The notes: generated by a model not told the origin, from the sequence alone. A DNA stretch of 64,000 nucleotides from Thalassotalea insulae (GCF_030161395.1 NZ_BSST01000001.1:1984001-2048000), one strand, 5' to 3'; counted from the stretch's first letter, positions 8,720 through 17,530 are shown. A program made the numbers and translations.

Positions 8720-9786
8720 ATCCTAACTTACAAGACATCGTTAATTTCGAAAGAAAGAAACCGGATGTTTACGGAAACGCACACCCGAAAAACTTGTTAC
8801 GCGCGATTGTTGAAGATGGCGAGTATCTGGAAAAGTTAACCAATCAACATATTTATTCTGCCGATCAACTTGATTGTCATACTTTGCTACAACTTTTTCG
8901 ACTGGCAGCCAAGTACGAAGCGAACCCGGGCCGATTCTCAGCTTCATTGCAAGGGCAGATACTGATCTCAGCATTCTATGAGCCCAGCACTCGTACCCGT
9001 TTATCATTTGAAAGCGCCTGGCATCGACTCGGTGGTGACATTATGTCGATCACCGACCGTTCAACTACAGGTATCGCTAAAGGGGAAAGCCTGAGTGACG
9101 TCGCTGAAATGTTTAATAATTACGGTGACTGTGTGGTATTAAGGGACTCAAACGAAGAGTCAGTCAAAGAAATGATGGATACGCTACGTATCCCTATCAT
9201 TAATGCCGGTAATGGCCTTGATGAACACCCGACTCAGGCCTTAGCCGATATTTACACTATTTTTAAATGGCGGCCTGAGCTTATCGCGGCACAGCCGGAA
9301 AACCCAATCGATATATGTATCATCGGCATGCCATCAAAAATGCGGACAGTCAGAAGCCTATTAAAACTGATCGCGATATTTTCATCGGCATTTAAGTCCG
9401 TCACCATAGTTGCTAATGAGCAGGAAAATACCGTATTTAGCCCTGAACAAAAAGAACAACTGACCGAACAAGGCATTAAGGTTAATGTCACTTCCTCTTT
9501 TGCTGACAGTGTCAAAAGAGCAGATGTTATCTACATCAATGCCATTGCCTGGGAAGGTGACACATTTAAAGAATATGGCAGTAAATACGTATTGTCAGAT
9601 CAAACAGAACTCAAGCAAGACGCCATTATCTTGCATCCATTAGCGCGTGGCGAGGAGCTATGTACCAGCTTAGATAAAACCCATCACAACTGGTATTTTG
9701 CACAGGCTCGGGGCGCTGTTTTCTTAAGGCAAGCGCTCCTTACCTGTTTGGTTAGACGGGCTGAACGCGTTCTCGATATTGTTTAA
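8713..9786 (+). CDS. Aspartate/ornithine carbamoyltransferase-family enzyme with altered acceptor site
   Basis: The 357-residue protein aligns by eye along its length with ATCase catalytic chains after an extra N-terminal segment of about 40 residues. Carbamoyl-phosphate residues are kept: S92-T-R-T-R96, K123 in the KGESL loop, R144, H172 and Q175 in EHPTQ, and R211 in MRTVRS. The residues that hold aspartate are not: where E. coli PyrB has R229 and Q231, this protein has A277 and A279 (INAIAW). The HPLPR motif is HPLAR, with A311 in place of the proline. It therefore probably transfers a carbamoyl group to another amine. No regulatory pyrI is adjacent. The start lacks a clear Shine-Dalgarno and overlaps the upstream peptide stop, which suggests translational coupling. 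Confidence 0.85.
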   Translation: MVDPNLQDIVNFERKKPDVYGNAHPKNLLRAIVEDGEYLEKLTNQHIYSADQLDCHTLLQLFRLAAKYEANPGRFSASLQGQILISAFYEPSTRTRLSFESAWHRLGGDIMSITDRSTTGIAKGESLSDVAEMFNNYGDCVVLRDSNEESVKEMMDTLRIPIINAGNGLDEHPTQALADIYTIFKWRPELIAAQPENPIDICIIGMPSKMRTVRSLLKLIAIFSSAFKSVTIVANEQENTVFSPEQKEQLTEQGIKVNVTSSFADSVKRADVIYINAIAWEGDTFKEYGSKYVLSDQTELKQDAIILHPLARGEELCTSLDKTHHNWYFAQARGAVFLRQALLTCLVRRAERVLDIV

Positions 9787-9803
9787 TTTTCCAGAGGTAT
9801 TAT

Positions 9804-11810
9804 ATGTGTGGCATTGCTGGTGTTTTTGCATCAAGTAAAGATTGTTATATAGATTCACAAATTTTAGTTAATATGGCGGCGATCCAACATCACCGCGGCC
9901 CTGATAATTACGGCTATTGTAACCCTAAAAGTTTAGGGGTTGGCATGAGTCACTCCCGACTATCGATTATCGACTTAAATGAAGAACGAGGCCGCCAACC
10001 TTTTTGGTTAAATGGCACAATCATTTACGCTCATAATGGCGAGTTTTACGATTTTCAACGCATTCGTGCCGATTTAACCGCTCAGGGTTTTCAGTTTAAA
10101 AGTAAAAGCGATTCAGAAATCGTACCGAGATTATTTAAACACCTCGGCATAGATAAAACCTTAGAACAGTTACGTGGCGAATTTGCCTTCTCTTTATATG
10201 ATGAGCAAGAAGATGCCCTATACTTAGTACGCGACCGCTTTGGTATTAAACCTCTGTATTGGACCAATACTGGCGAAGAAATCGTTTTTGGCTCAGAAGT
10301 CAAAGTAGTATTAGCTCACCCAAGCGTTAATGCCGAAATTGACACTCATGGCCTGTTTCATCAACTAATTCAGGTGATGGTACCCGGTACTACAGCATTT
10401 AAAGGGATTTCACAGGTTGAGCCAGGCCATATGCTGAAAATAACCCGTAAAAACGGTCAATTTCATATAGACACTCACAAATACTGGGATATGGATTTTC
10501 CTGAATTGAAAATGCGCTCGAAACATTCTGAAGAATTTTATATCTCAGGTGTTAGAAAACATCTATTAGAAGCAGTACAACTAAGATTAAATGCCGATGT
10601 TCCTGTGGGTTGTTACTTATCCGGCGGCATTGATTCCTGCTCTATCCTGGGTCTTGCCTCAGCCACTGCCCAGGAAAAAATCAAAACCTTTACTATTGCC
10701 TTTGATAATGCCGATTATGACGAAACACCTATCGCGACAGAAATGGCGCAATCTGTTGGCGCAGAACAGGAAATATTAACCCTCAACGCCGATCTGTTAT
10801 ACGATAATTTTGAACGCACCATCTGGCACACCGAACGCACGATATACAATACCTTGGCAGTTGCCAAGTTAATGATGTCGCAACGGGTGCGTCATGTAAA
10901 TTATAAAGTAGTGTTAACAGGTGAGGGTTCGGATGAGCTATTTGCCGGTTATCCCGCTTTTAGAAAAGACATGTTTTTACACGGCATGGATGGCCTAGAT
11001 CAGGAGCAAGCTGCGGCCTGGCAACAAACACTCGAAGCCAATAACAAATTATTTCAGGGCGCTATGTTGCCTAAAGATGAATATATTTCTGATGATATTA
11101 ATGAAAAAGTTGGCTTTACTCCCAGTTGCCTGCAACCTTGGCTCGGCTGTACAGGTGCGGCTAAGCAGCTAATCCATCAAGATCGCCGTGAAGAGATCAT
11201 TCGCTATGAGCCAGGTACAGCAATCGCGGAAAAACTCGACCAACAATATCTCAAAGGCCGGCACCCACTAGATAAAGCACAATATGTCTGGATTAAAACC
11301 ATGCTCGAAGGACAAATATTAACTTGGGGTGGAGATCGGGTTGATATGGCCAACTCTATGGAAGCACGCCCGGCTTTTCTCGACCACAAACTGGCAGAAT
11401 TTGCCTGTTTAGTGCCGCCAGAAATGCGCATTAAGGGCAATAGAGAAAAGCATGTATTAAGAGAAGCAATGAAAGGGCTATTACCAGAAACCCTCTACAA
11501 TAGAGAAAAGTTTGCCTTTATGGCACCACCTGCTCATACCGATCAGGATAAATGGCAAAAACTGAAAAACTTGTTAGATAAGTTCGCCTCACCACAACGG
11601 CTTGAACAAGCTAAATTAATCGATCCCGGCTTTTTAGAAATATTAATCCAACGTCAGGAAAGCCATACCACTAGCGATGCTGAAAAAATTCAGAATGATG
11701 CCTTGCTTAATCATGTATTAGGCATCATGATTTTGTATCATCATTTTGTCGCACAAGACATTAGTAAAGTAGCCTATGATAAGGCGCAAGCACTTGGTTG
11801 GGTGGTGTAA
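9804..11810 (+). CDS. Asparagine-synthetase-like glutamine-dependent amidotransferase
   Basis: This 668-residue AsnB-family protein is longer than the usual 550-650. The N-terminal class II glutaminase domain starts directly with the nucleophile Cys2 (MCGIAGVF) and has HRGPDNYG, AHNGEFYD and SDSEI. The C-terminal synthetase domain has the pyrophosphatase loop SGGIDS near residue 272 and GEGSDELFAGY near 372, including the Glu used as catalytic base in AsnB. The expected chemistry is ATP-dependent adenylation of a carboxylate and amidation with glutamine-derived ammonia. Co-location 17 bp after a carbamoyltransferase with an altered acceptor site argues for a pathway-specific amide synthetase, not housekeeping asparagine synthesis, though the latter cannot be excluded. 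An AGAGGT site precedes the ATG. Confidence 0.88.
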   Translation: MCGIAGVFASSKDCYIDSQILVNMAAIQHHRGPDNYGYCNPKSLGVGMSHSRLSIIDLNEERGRQPFWLNGTIIYAHNGEFYDFQRIRADLTAQGFQFKSKSDSEIVPRLFKHLGIDKTLEQLRGEFAFSLYDEQEDALYLVRDRFGIKPLYWTNTGEEIVFGSEVKVVLAHPSVNAEIDTHGLFHQLIQVMVPGTTAFKGISQVEPGHMLKITRKNGQFHIDTHKYWDMDFPELKMRSKHSEEFYISGVRKHLLEAVQLRLNADVPVGCYLSGGIDSCSILGLASATAQEKIKTFTIAFDNADYDETPIATEMAQSVGAEQEILTLNADLLYDNFERTIWHTERTIYNTLAVAKLMMSQRVRHVNYKVVLTGEGSDELFAGYPAFRKDMFLHGMDGLDQEQAAAWQQTLEANNKLFQGAMLPKDEYISDDINEKVGFTPSCLQPWLGCTGAAKQLIHQDRREEIIRYEPGTAIAEKLDQQYLKGRHPLDKAQYVWIKTMLEGQILTWGGDRVDMANSMEARPAFLDHKLAEFACLVPPEMRIKGNREKHVLREAMKGLLPETLYNREKFAFMAPPAHTDQDKWQKLKNLLDKFASPQRLEQAKLIDPGFLEILIQRQESHTTSDAEKIQNDALLNHVLGIMILYHHFVAQDISKVAYDKAQALGWVV

Positions 11811-11833
11811 AACTTTAAACTTTGCATAAGCAT

Positions 11834-11870
11834 AACACGCGAAATCAATAAGGTTTCGCGTGTTTCTTTT
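11834..11870 (+). terminator. Terminator closing the symporter/carbamoyltransferase/amidotransferase cluster
   Basis: An 11-bp perfect stem (AACACGCGAAA paired with TTTCGCGTGTT), a 9-nt loop and a T-rich tail begin 24 bp after the amidotransferase stop. Confidence 0.88.
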
Positions 11871-11879
11871 TAAGGCGAT

Positions 11880-12060
11880 TGGTATCATGTGTCAGCTAAT
11901 ACCGCACATATCGCAGACTTTGAAGTCGCCACAGATGAAGTTGAGTTCTGATTTTAAGAGGACAAATAGCCTCAGCGTCGCATAGGCAATATAACCGTTA
12001 TTTTGACGTGGAATAGCCAGCTATAGCTACGCCAAAACATCTTAAATTCAGATAAAAAAC
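11880..12060. repeat. Probable noncoding repeat-like segment with an imperfect hairpin
   Basis: The 344-bp gap between the amidotransferase terminator and the AraC-type gene has no supported ORF. It includes an imperfect inverted repeat at 12001-12037 (TTTTGACGTGGAATAGC against GCTATAGCTACGCCAAAA). The segment reads like a dispersed intergenic repeat of marine Alteromonadales, but only one copy lies in this window, so repetitiveness is inference. Confidence 0.35.
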
Positions 12061-12154
12061 CAACAAATACTTCCTTGAATAATACAGCTAGTTTAGTATC
12101 AAAATACAAACCACAGCGACATAACACCATGATAGCTAACCTTAGATTATTACA

Positions 12155-12988
12155 ATGAAAAACTGGAAGTTATTTCCCAGCAATAAAGAAATCACCAAAT
12201 ATGTCGAATGTTACTGGTTTTTAGAAAAAGAACCTGGTGATACCAGCCATCAATATCCAAAATTAAACCCGGACCCAGCTACACATTTAATTATTACTCA
12301 AGCTCATACACCTTATCATTATGCTGCAGACAACAAGTTGCAAACAGGCAATGGCAGTCACTGGCTATTTCAGCACTTAAACACCTTCACTATGGATCAT
12401 AGTCAGCCATTTCAAATTATCGGGATAAAATTTAAAATCGGCGGGCCTTACTCATTGTTAAACCAAGATTGTAAGCTTGTTACAAATTTAATTCAGGCCG
12501 TTGATATCAAAAAGCTCACAACCAGTACTGTTAACTTAGCTCAATTATTGAGTTGCGCTGCAAACCAGCCAAAGCAAGCCGCTATTATGCTTGATAACTT
12601 ACTCAGTGATTGGTGCAAAACAAACCACAACGATCAGCACATCGAGTTGACCCGCCAAGTACTCACTATGCTGGAAACAACTGTTATTGCAGATATAGGC
12701 GCAAAGCTCTATCGTTCACAACGAACATTAGAGCGCAGTTTTACCCGGGTTACCGGACTCACTATGAAACAAACTCAGTCAATGATCCGCTTAGAAGAAA
12801 TGTTGGAACATTTATATAGCTCAACAGATAAAACCATCAATTGGGCGGATATCGCCACTAAATATGGCTTTAGCGATCAACCTCATTTAATTCGTTATCT
12901 CAAAGCGTCTATTGGTCAAACCCCAGGGCAATACGCTAAACAAAGAAACCTTACTATTGATATTTACGGTAATTTTGAATTTGACTAA
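12155..12988 (+). CDS. AraC-family transcriptional regulator
   Basis: The 277-residue protein has an N-terminal sensor-like domain opening MKNWKLFPSNKEITKYVECY, a type common in AraC regulators of unknown ligand. Its C-terminal double helix-turn-helix domain spans about residues 165-265. The second HTH shows the hallmark WADIATKYGFSDQPHLIRYL followed by IGQTPGQYAKQ. It likely binds DNA as an activator. The ligand and targets are not apparent. It lies downstream of the amidotransferase cluster but behind a terminator, so regulation of that cluster is only a possibility. Confidence 0.85.
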   Translation: MKNWKLFPSNKEITKYVECYWFLEKEPGDTSHQYPKLNPDPATHLIITQAHTPYHYAADNKLQTGNGSHWLFQHLNTFTMDHSQPFQIIGIKFKIGGPYSLLNQDCKLVTNLIQAVDIKKLTTSTVNLAQLLSCAANQPKQAAIMLDNLLSDWCKTNHNDQHIELTRQVLTMLETTVIADIGAKLYRSQRTLERSFTRVTGLTMKQTQSMIRLEEMLEHLYSSTDKTINWADIATKYGFSDQPHLIRYLKASIGQTPGQYAKQRNLTIDIYGNFEFD

Positions 12989-13074
12989 CAACAGCTAAAG
13001 TTGTCGTTTTTATTCAATCACTAATGTCTAGTGCTCATTAAAATAACGGCATAAATAAAATAGCAGATGAGTAA

Positions 13075-13521
13075 ATGATGACAGTAAAAATTCGCCCCTA
13101 TCAAACATCCGATTTAACCGCTGTACTAGATTCGTGGGAAATCTCCACCAGAATGGCGCATAGCTTTATGACTGATGAGTTTATTGCCAAAGAACGCATT
13201 AACACGGCCGAGATTTATATTCCCAATACTGATATTTGGGTAGCCGAAATAGATAATGAAGTTAAAGGTTTTATCGCCCTGATGGGAAATGAAGTTGGCG
13301 CGATTTTCCTTCATCCGAAATTCCACGGTCAAGGCATCGGCAAAAAACTGATGGATAAAGCACAACAACTTCACAACGAATTGCAAGTTGAGGTTTTTAA
13401 AGTAAACACTATCGGTCGCAATTTCTATAAAAAATATGGTTTTACATTACTAGAAGAAAAGCTTCATCAGCCAACAGGGCAAATGCTACAACGCTTAATA
13501 TACTCAACGACAAAAAAGTAA
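13075..13521 (+). CDS. GNAT-family N-acetyltransferase
   Basis: The 148-residue product shows the GNAT fold order: an N-terminal IRPYQTSDLTAVLDSW, then VAEIDNEVKGFIAL, the acetyl-CoA pyrophosphate loop HGQGIGKKLMDKA (about 83-95), and a C-terminal NTIGRNFYKKYGFTLLEE. The family transfers acetyl from acetyl-CoA to an amine. This subgroup resembles YjaB/YiaC-type small acetyltransferases, with substrate unknown. Tandem ATGs at 13075 and 13078 leave the exact start open by one residue. It is followed by a terminator. Confidence 0.85.
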   Translation: MMTVKIRPYQTSDLTAVLDSWEISTRMAHSFMTDEFIAKERINTAEIYIPNTDIWVAEIDNEVKGFIALMGNEVGAIFLHPKFHGQGIGKKLMDKAQQLHNELQVEVFKVNTIGRNFYKKYGFTLLEEKLHQPTGQMLQRLIYSTTKK

Positions 13522-13546
13522 ACTCATATTCAATAAGTGCAAAGAA

Positions 13547-13577
13547 AACCCAGGAGCTCTACCTGGGTTATTTTTGT
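13547..13577 (+). terminator. Terminator after the GNAT gene
   Basis: An 8-bp stem (AACCCAGG with CCTGGGTT), a 7-nt loop and a T-rich tail begin 25 bp past the stop codon. Confidence 0.8.
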
Positions 13578-13585
13578 CGTTCAAT

Positions 13586-13715
13586 TTAGTAATGTAAAAT
13601 ATATTCACTCAAGGTATCTTCAACCAAACACCCGTCACTTTGTCGTTCTGTAGGCGCACACATATCGGCTTTAAAAAGCGCTTCATTAGGCCAAGGAAAT
13701 AGGGGCTGCGCAGTT
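13586..13715 (-). pseudogene. Possible gene remnant (C-terminal fragment)
   Basis: The minus strand holds about 42 uninterrupted codons with protein-like composition (AQPLFPWPNEALFKADMCAP, ERQSDGCLVEDTLSEYILHY) ending at a TAA at 13586-13588. Upstream the frame meets a stop within two codons, and no start codon with a ribosome-binding site is present. It may be the 3' end of a decayed gene. I do not recognise the family, and chance coding-like composition is possible. Confidence 0.3.
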
Positions 13716-13804
13716 TATTTTTATTGCATAAAATATTGATCATATTTTACTTATCTTAACGAATGCTAATGCCTCTGAGCATCAGTTATTAAACAAACCG
13801 GAGC

Positions 13805-14260
13805 TTAACTAGTAACACTAGCTAACTGGCGCCAGTAATAAATAGTACCTAGCAAATAAAAAACGCCAAAAAGACAACAAATTATCGAACTACTTAGCCA
13901 GAATGTGACTGAATTTTCCATTATTGCCGGATGGCGACTGATAAATGGTGCTATTAAGCCAATAACTCCTCGCAGCAAATAAACCGCAGTAATAGCGCAA
14001 AGCACCCATTTAATTAATGGAAATCTAACGATCACACCCGCGGCTGATAATGCATATAACCCCCATAGAAATAACATTAACGCTATCGCTAATGTTATTA
14101 TCATCGGGTAGTAACTCCCTGACTCAGCAAGCTTAGCCATACGCTCACCCGCGCCAAAAAAACGGTACCAACTTGCGCCACCAAAAATAATCATCACATG
14201 AAGTAGCGAGGCAATAAAACTAAGCATAGCCGCAATAATAAGCTGATATTCACCTTTCAT
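13805..14260 (-). CDS. Small integral membrane protein, unknown family
   Basis: The 151-residue protein has four hydrophobic helices (about 6-27, 49-75, 83-105 and 118-140). Its N-terminal motif HVMIIFGGASWYRFFGAGERM with a following LAESGSYYP resembles a small uncharacterised family of four-helix inner-membrane proteins. No catalytic motif is recognised. It lies 18 bp downstream of another small membrane protein on the same strand, so they probably form a two-gene unit. Confidence 0.7.
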   Translation of the reverse strand: MKGEYQLIIAAMLSFIASLLHVMIIFGGASWYRFFGAGERMAKLAESGSYYPMIITLAIALMLFLWGLYALSAAGVIVRFPLIKWVLCAITAVYLLRGVIGLIAPFISRHPAIMENSVTFWLSSSIICCLFGVFYLLGTIYYWRQLASVTS

Positions 14261-14278
14261 AAACGCTTCCTTTTCGAG

Positions 14279-14821
14279 TTATTCTTTCTTGTAATGATCA
14301 ACAGCAAAACTAAATACCACTTTAATCATAAAAAACATGCTAGTAATTAAAAACCATTGCTCGATAGGCATCAGCATTAACCCTAAAAGACCACAACACA
14401 TAAAAAAAGCACCAAAAAACATCTGCAAAGGATGACCTTTCAAATAGTTTATAAGGAATGCAGAGCCTATTGTATAAGCCCAAACCAATACAGCATATTC
14501 CATAGGTGCCGCGAGGAGCCAAGCAATAACTAAAATATGGATATGTATTGAAATGAAAATAATCCTGTTCTTGGCACGTTCTGAATAAAACTGATTAGTA
14601 CCCCTAGTAAAATTTGCGATACAACCGGCTAAAACATCAACAACTAGAATTAAGCCTAATATCGTCATCCAGGTTACTTCTTGATGGCTAGGCCGATAAA
14701 AACAAAAATAAATTAGAGCACTCCCAATCAAGGCAAAAACAATCGTAATAATAATTTCTGCAATCGACTGCTGTTCTCCAAACACTTCATATAATCCTAT
14801 GGGCATATCAATATTTTTCAT
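14279..14821 (-). CDS. Integral membrane protein, unknown family
   Basis: The 180-residue protein has about five hydrophobic helices (about 22-44, 51-70, 87-104, 106-125 and 132-172), short loops and a basic C-terminus (FAVDHYKKE). No signal peptide or recognisable motif was seen. It is the first gene of a probable two-gene unit with the 151-residue membrane protein. The 254-bp gap to the divergent PilZ gene must hold both promoters. Confidence 0.7.
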   Translation of the reverse strand: MKNIDMPIGLYEVFGEQQSIAEIIITIVFALIGSALIYFCFYRPSHQEVTWMTILGLILVVDVLAGCIANFTRGTNQFYSERAKNRIIFISIHIHILVIAWLLAAPMEYAVLVWAYTIGSAFLINYLKGHPLQMFFGAFFMCCGLLGLMLMPIEQWFLITSMFFMIKVVFSFAVDHYKKE

Positions 14822-15075
14822 TTACCTATCCTAATAAATAATGGGAGAACAAATTGCCATGCAAAAGCTGCTATTTTAAGCGATAAGTTACAAGGAGTTT
14901 TTCAGCGCTAACTAATAATATTTCTAATAAATCATACTGTAACAATAACTTGTTACCATTATCAAAAATGTTTTTGTAATAATTAATTTGTCATCTACCC
15001 GATAAATTGTCTTTTAAACAACCTTTGCTACACTTAAAGATTATGCTGTAGAAATACTTAAAGTAAGGGACTACC

Positions 15076-15444
15076 ATGGACTACAACTATAGAGAACGCC
15101 GTCAAAACGCTCGCCATAGCAATATCATACTCCCTGCAGGTGAATTAACTCTGATGTATGATCATAGACCAATAGACTTATTTAAATTCAAAGATATTTC
15201 TCCTTTTGGCGTCTGTCTATTAGCAGCAGAACCAGCTAAACAAGATGATGTAATCCAAATTCGTTACCATCATAAGGAAGATCAACTTGATGTTTATGGC
15301 ACCATGATTTGGCAGGAACTAGTCAAAAATGATACGCAGTCTCATTACTGGCTTGGTATTCGATTTTGGCCTCATAATCCCGAACCTAATATAAGCCTAT
15401 TTGACTTATTGATAAATAACCTTGCTGAGCAAAAGGCCAGTTAA
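15076..15444 (+). CDS. PilZ-domain protein (cyclic-di-GMP binding)
   Basis: The 122-residue single-domain protein has the two c-di-GMP contact motifs of PilZ: RxxxR in the N-terminal RERRQNAR (residues 6-13), and D/NxSxxG as DISPFG at about 41-46. A beta-barrel pattern follows, ending in YWLGIRFWPHNPE. It probably acts as a c-di-GMP-responsive adaptor for motility, surface attachment or polysaccharide production. The partner is not evident. An AAGGGA ribosome-binding site precedes the ATG. Confidence 0.85.
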   Translation: MDYNYRERRQNARHSNIILPAGELTLMYDHRPIDLFKFKDISPFGVCLLAAEPAKQDDVIQIRYHHKEDQLDVYGTMIWQELVKNDTQSHYWLGIRFWPHNPEPNISLFDLLINNLAEQKAS

Positions 15445-15588
15445 ATTACTTAGCTTTTATTTACCTAAAAAGCACATTTATTAGCAAGCAACCGATCTAG
15501 TTTTTAAAACGAGATTTTAGTGTGTTTTACGGTCTCAATAATAGCTTCAAGTAACTTAAGCAGAGACGGCCTATCTTCTTTTTTTGAT

Positions 15589-15614
15589 AAAAAGTAACCG
15601 ATTGGTTACTTTTT
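15589..15614. terminator. Bidirectional terminator between PilZ and the 622-residue membrane protein
   Basis: An A/T-flanked stem (AAAAAGTAACC with GGTTACTTTTT) with a 4-nt GATT loop lies between the convergent genes and can serve both. Confidence 0.85.
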
Positions 15615-15661
15615 ACTTTGTATTAATTAGTATTTCTAAAAAATGATTACTCAATCTAAGC

Positions 15662-17530
15662 TTAATCTTTTTCTGGCGATTGATTACGCAGATAGCCCGC
15701 AGCTTGATCATCACTATCTTTTTGTTCAAGTTTGGCTGATTTTTCGCTATTTATCGATCGAGTTTGTTGATTAACCTGAAAAATCTGGCTGGCATTATCG
15801 AGGTCTTTTTCATTAGTAATGGCTGCTATCGCCTCTCTGCCACGCAAGAATGACTTAATTTCATTAACAATATCAGCCAGTTCTTCCTCATTTTTATTCA
15901 TTCCCATGATATAGCGAATCGATTCCAAATTAGCACCACCACTAGTAGCAAAAATGGTTGATTTGATACGAGAGGTGATCACCCAAGGAGTAATACTACT
16001 TCTAACCACAGTGTTTTCCGAACGCGTACTGTCATGAATAGCCATGCCGGTAGATATTTTTGACTCCGTATAGGTGCCTTCGGTTTTCATAAACATCAGC
16101 AGAGAATTAAAGTGCATTTCCCCCCAAAATAAATGCGATGCCTGACTCATCACCCGCGCCGCCGTCGAAATAGTCAGCCAGGCAAAAAATATCGCCAGCG
16201 CAGCAGAGCATAAATTAAAAAAGCCAAGCACTTGCTCTTGTCCAGGTTGAATACCGTTAAAGCTGACCGCTTGCTTGACGACATCCAAAAGCTTTAAGCC
16301 AAATAAGTAAAATAAATATGCGCCGAGCAGATAACCTAACTGGCTCACTCCGGTCAGTAATTTTTTTAAACCATTATGCTTAGTCTCACCTTTAGCCAGT
16401 GACGGTTGAGTTTCAATGATAAGCTCACCATTAAAACTGCCTTTACCTTCAGATTGCTCGTTCAATTTAGGATCAAAATTACGATAAATACGATTAGGGA
16501 TTTCACGATAACGGCGATTGGCCAGCACGATATTTTCAATATTAATGAATATTTCATTTGGATGTACCGACTCCTGCATGTTTTCACGATATTCACTAAC
16601 CTCAGTCGCCGGTGTCACTTCAGCCATGCGCCGAAATAGCAAAGGTAACGTCACGCCAAGTACCACAATAATAGCACCAAGCAACAATAATAAGTTCCCC
16701 CAGACATTAAACATCGCAGTAGCTTCAGCATAAGTTTGCAATTGCTGTGGACTGGCAGGAGAATATTGATCCAGATAAACACCGGCCATCACAGGCGCGA
16801 TTAACGACAAGGCGATCAAACCACCAAAAGATTTACCGCCACTCGTATGTAGCCTCGAACTTTTCTTACCGGTAATCGAGCCGGCAGTGTTATACCAGTT
16901 AACTAGCAAATAAATTAGCAACAAAATAGATAACACAGGTAAGGCGATGACCTTAGCCCCTTCACCTGCCAAGCCAACATTAACAACAAACGCAGCAATG
17001 CCAAATGCCAGCAGCGCGGTCAACACATTAATCGTCATTGCCGCTAGTTCCTGCGCCAAATTGCGCAATGGATAAGGCATAAAAGTTAATTTAGGATATA
17101 GCGAATGTAATAATCGCGCCATCCAGCCCAAAGGTTCCTTAAAGGTAGTATTTTTACGTCCCATCAACATGGCATGCAGCTGCTTAGCATCGTAGAGCAA
17201 GACATTTGTCCCCCGCTCTTCGTCTGCAATATCTTTTTCAGAGACGGACTGATTATAAGCGAGCGAACTTGGCACCGAACGACCGACAAAATAACGAAAC
17301 AGCTGAAAAATACCGATACCTGCATGCCTAGCACCACTGGTGATTAGCACAAAACCAAGAATGGCATAGCTCCAGCCAGCGATCTTATCCTGCTGCAACG
17401 TATCAGCGACTTGAAGCAAAGGTATCACTCCCGCTAACAACACTAATAGACCAGCACCTACTTTAAACAGCCCTTCCACCTTAAACGGGTTTTTTATCCC
17501 TAATGTTTGTGAGCCAAAATCATAAGCCAT
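15662..17530 (-). CDS. Large membrane protein of unknown function
   Basis: The 622-residue protein has about nine hydrophobic segments, in an N-terminal pair (about 22-67), a central group (about 160-300) and a C-terminal pair (about 390-460). Soluble stretches lie between them, including a Tyr/Arg-rich loop around 330-375 (ANRRYREIPNRIYRNFDPKL). The last 160 residues are soluble and charged, with LRGREAIAAITNEKDLDNAS and an Asp/Glu/Lys-rich tail. I do not recognise the family and see no catalytic motif. The start codon is in an AT-rich context with an AAGGAATAC-like site. It lies immediately downstream, on the same strand, of a decayed CHASE2-type gene. Confidence 0.75.
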   Translation of the reverse strand: MAYDFGSQTLGIKNPFKVEGLFKVGAGLLVLLAGVIPLLQVADTLQQDKIAGWSYAILGFVLITSGARHAGIGIFQLFRYFVGRSVPSSLAYNQSVSEKDIADEERGTNVLLYDAKQLHAMLMGRKNTTFKEPLGWMARLLHSLYPKLTFMPYPLRNLAQELAAMTINVLTALLAFGIAAFVVNVGLAGEGAKVIALPVLSILLLIYLLVNWYNTAGSITGKKSSRLHTSGGKSFGGLIALSLIAPVMAGVYLDQYSPASPQQLQTYAEATAMFNVWGNLLLLLGAIIVVLGVTLPLLFRRMAEVTPATEVSEYRENMQESVHPNEIFINIENIVLANRRYREIPNRIYRNFDPKLNEQSEGKGSFNGELIIETQPSLAKGETKHNGLKKLLTGVSQLGYLLGAYLFYLFGLKLLDVVKQAVSFNGIQPGQEQVLGFFNLCSAALAIFFAWLTISTAARVMSQASHLFWGEMHFNSLLMFMKTEGTYTESKISTGMAIHDSTRSENTVVRSSITPWVITSRIKSTIFATSGGANLESIRYIMGMNKNEEELADIVNEIKSFLRGREAIAAITNEKDLDNASQIFQVNQQTRSINSEKSAKLEQKDSDDQAAGYLRNQSPEKD

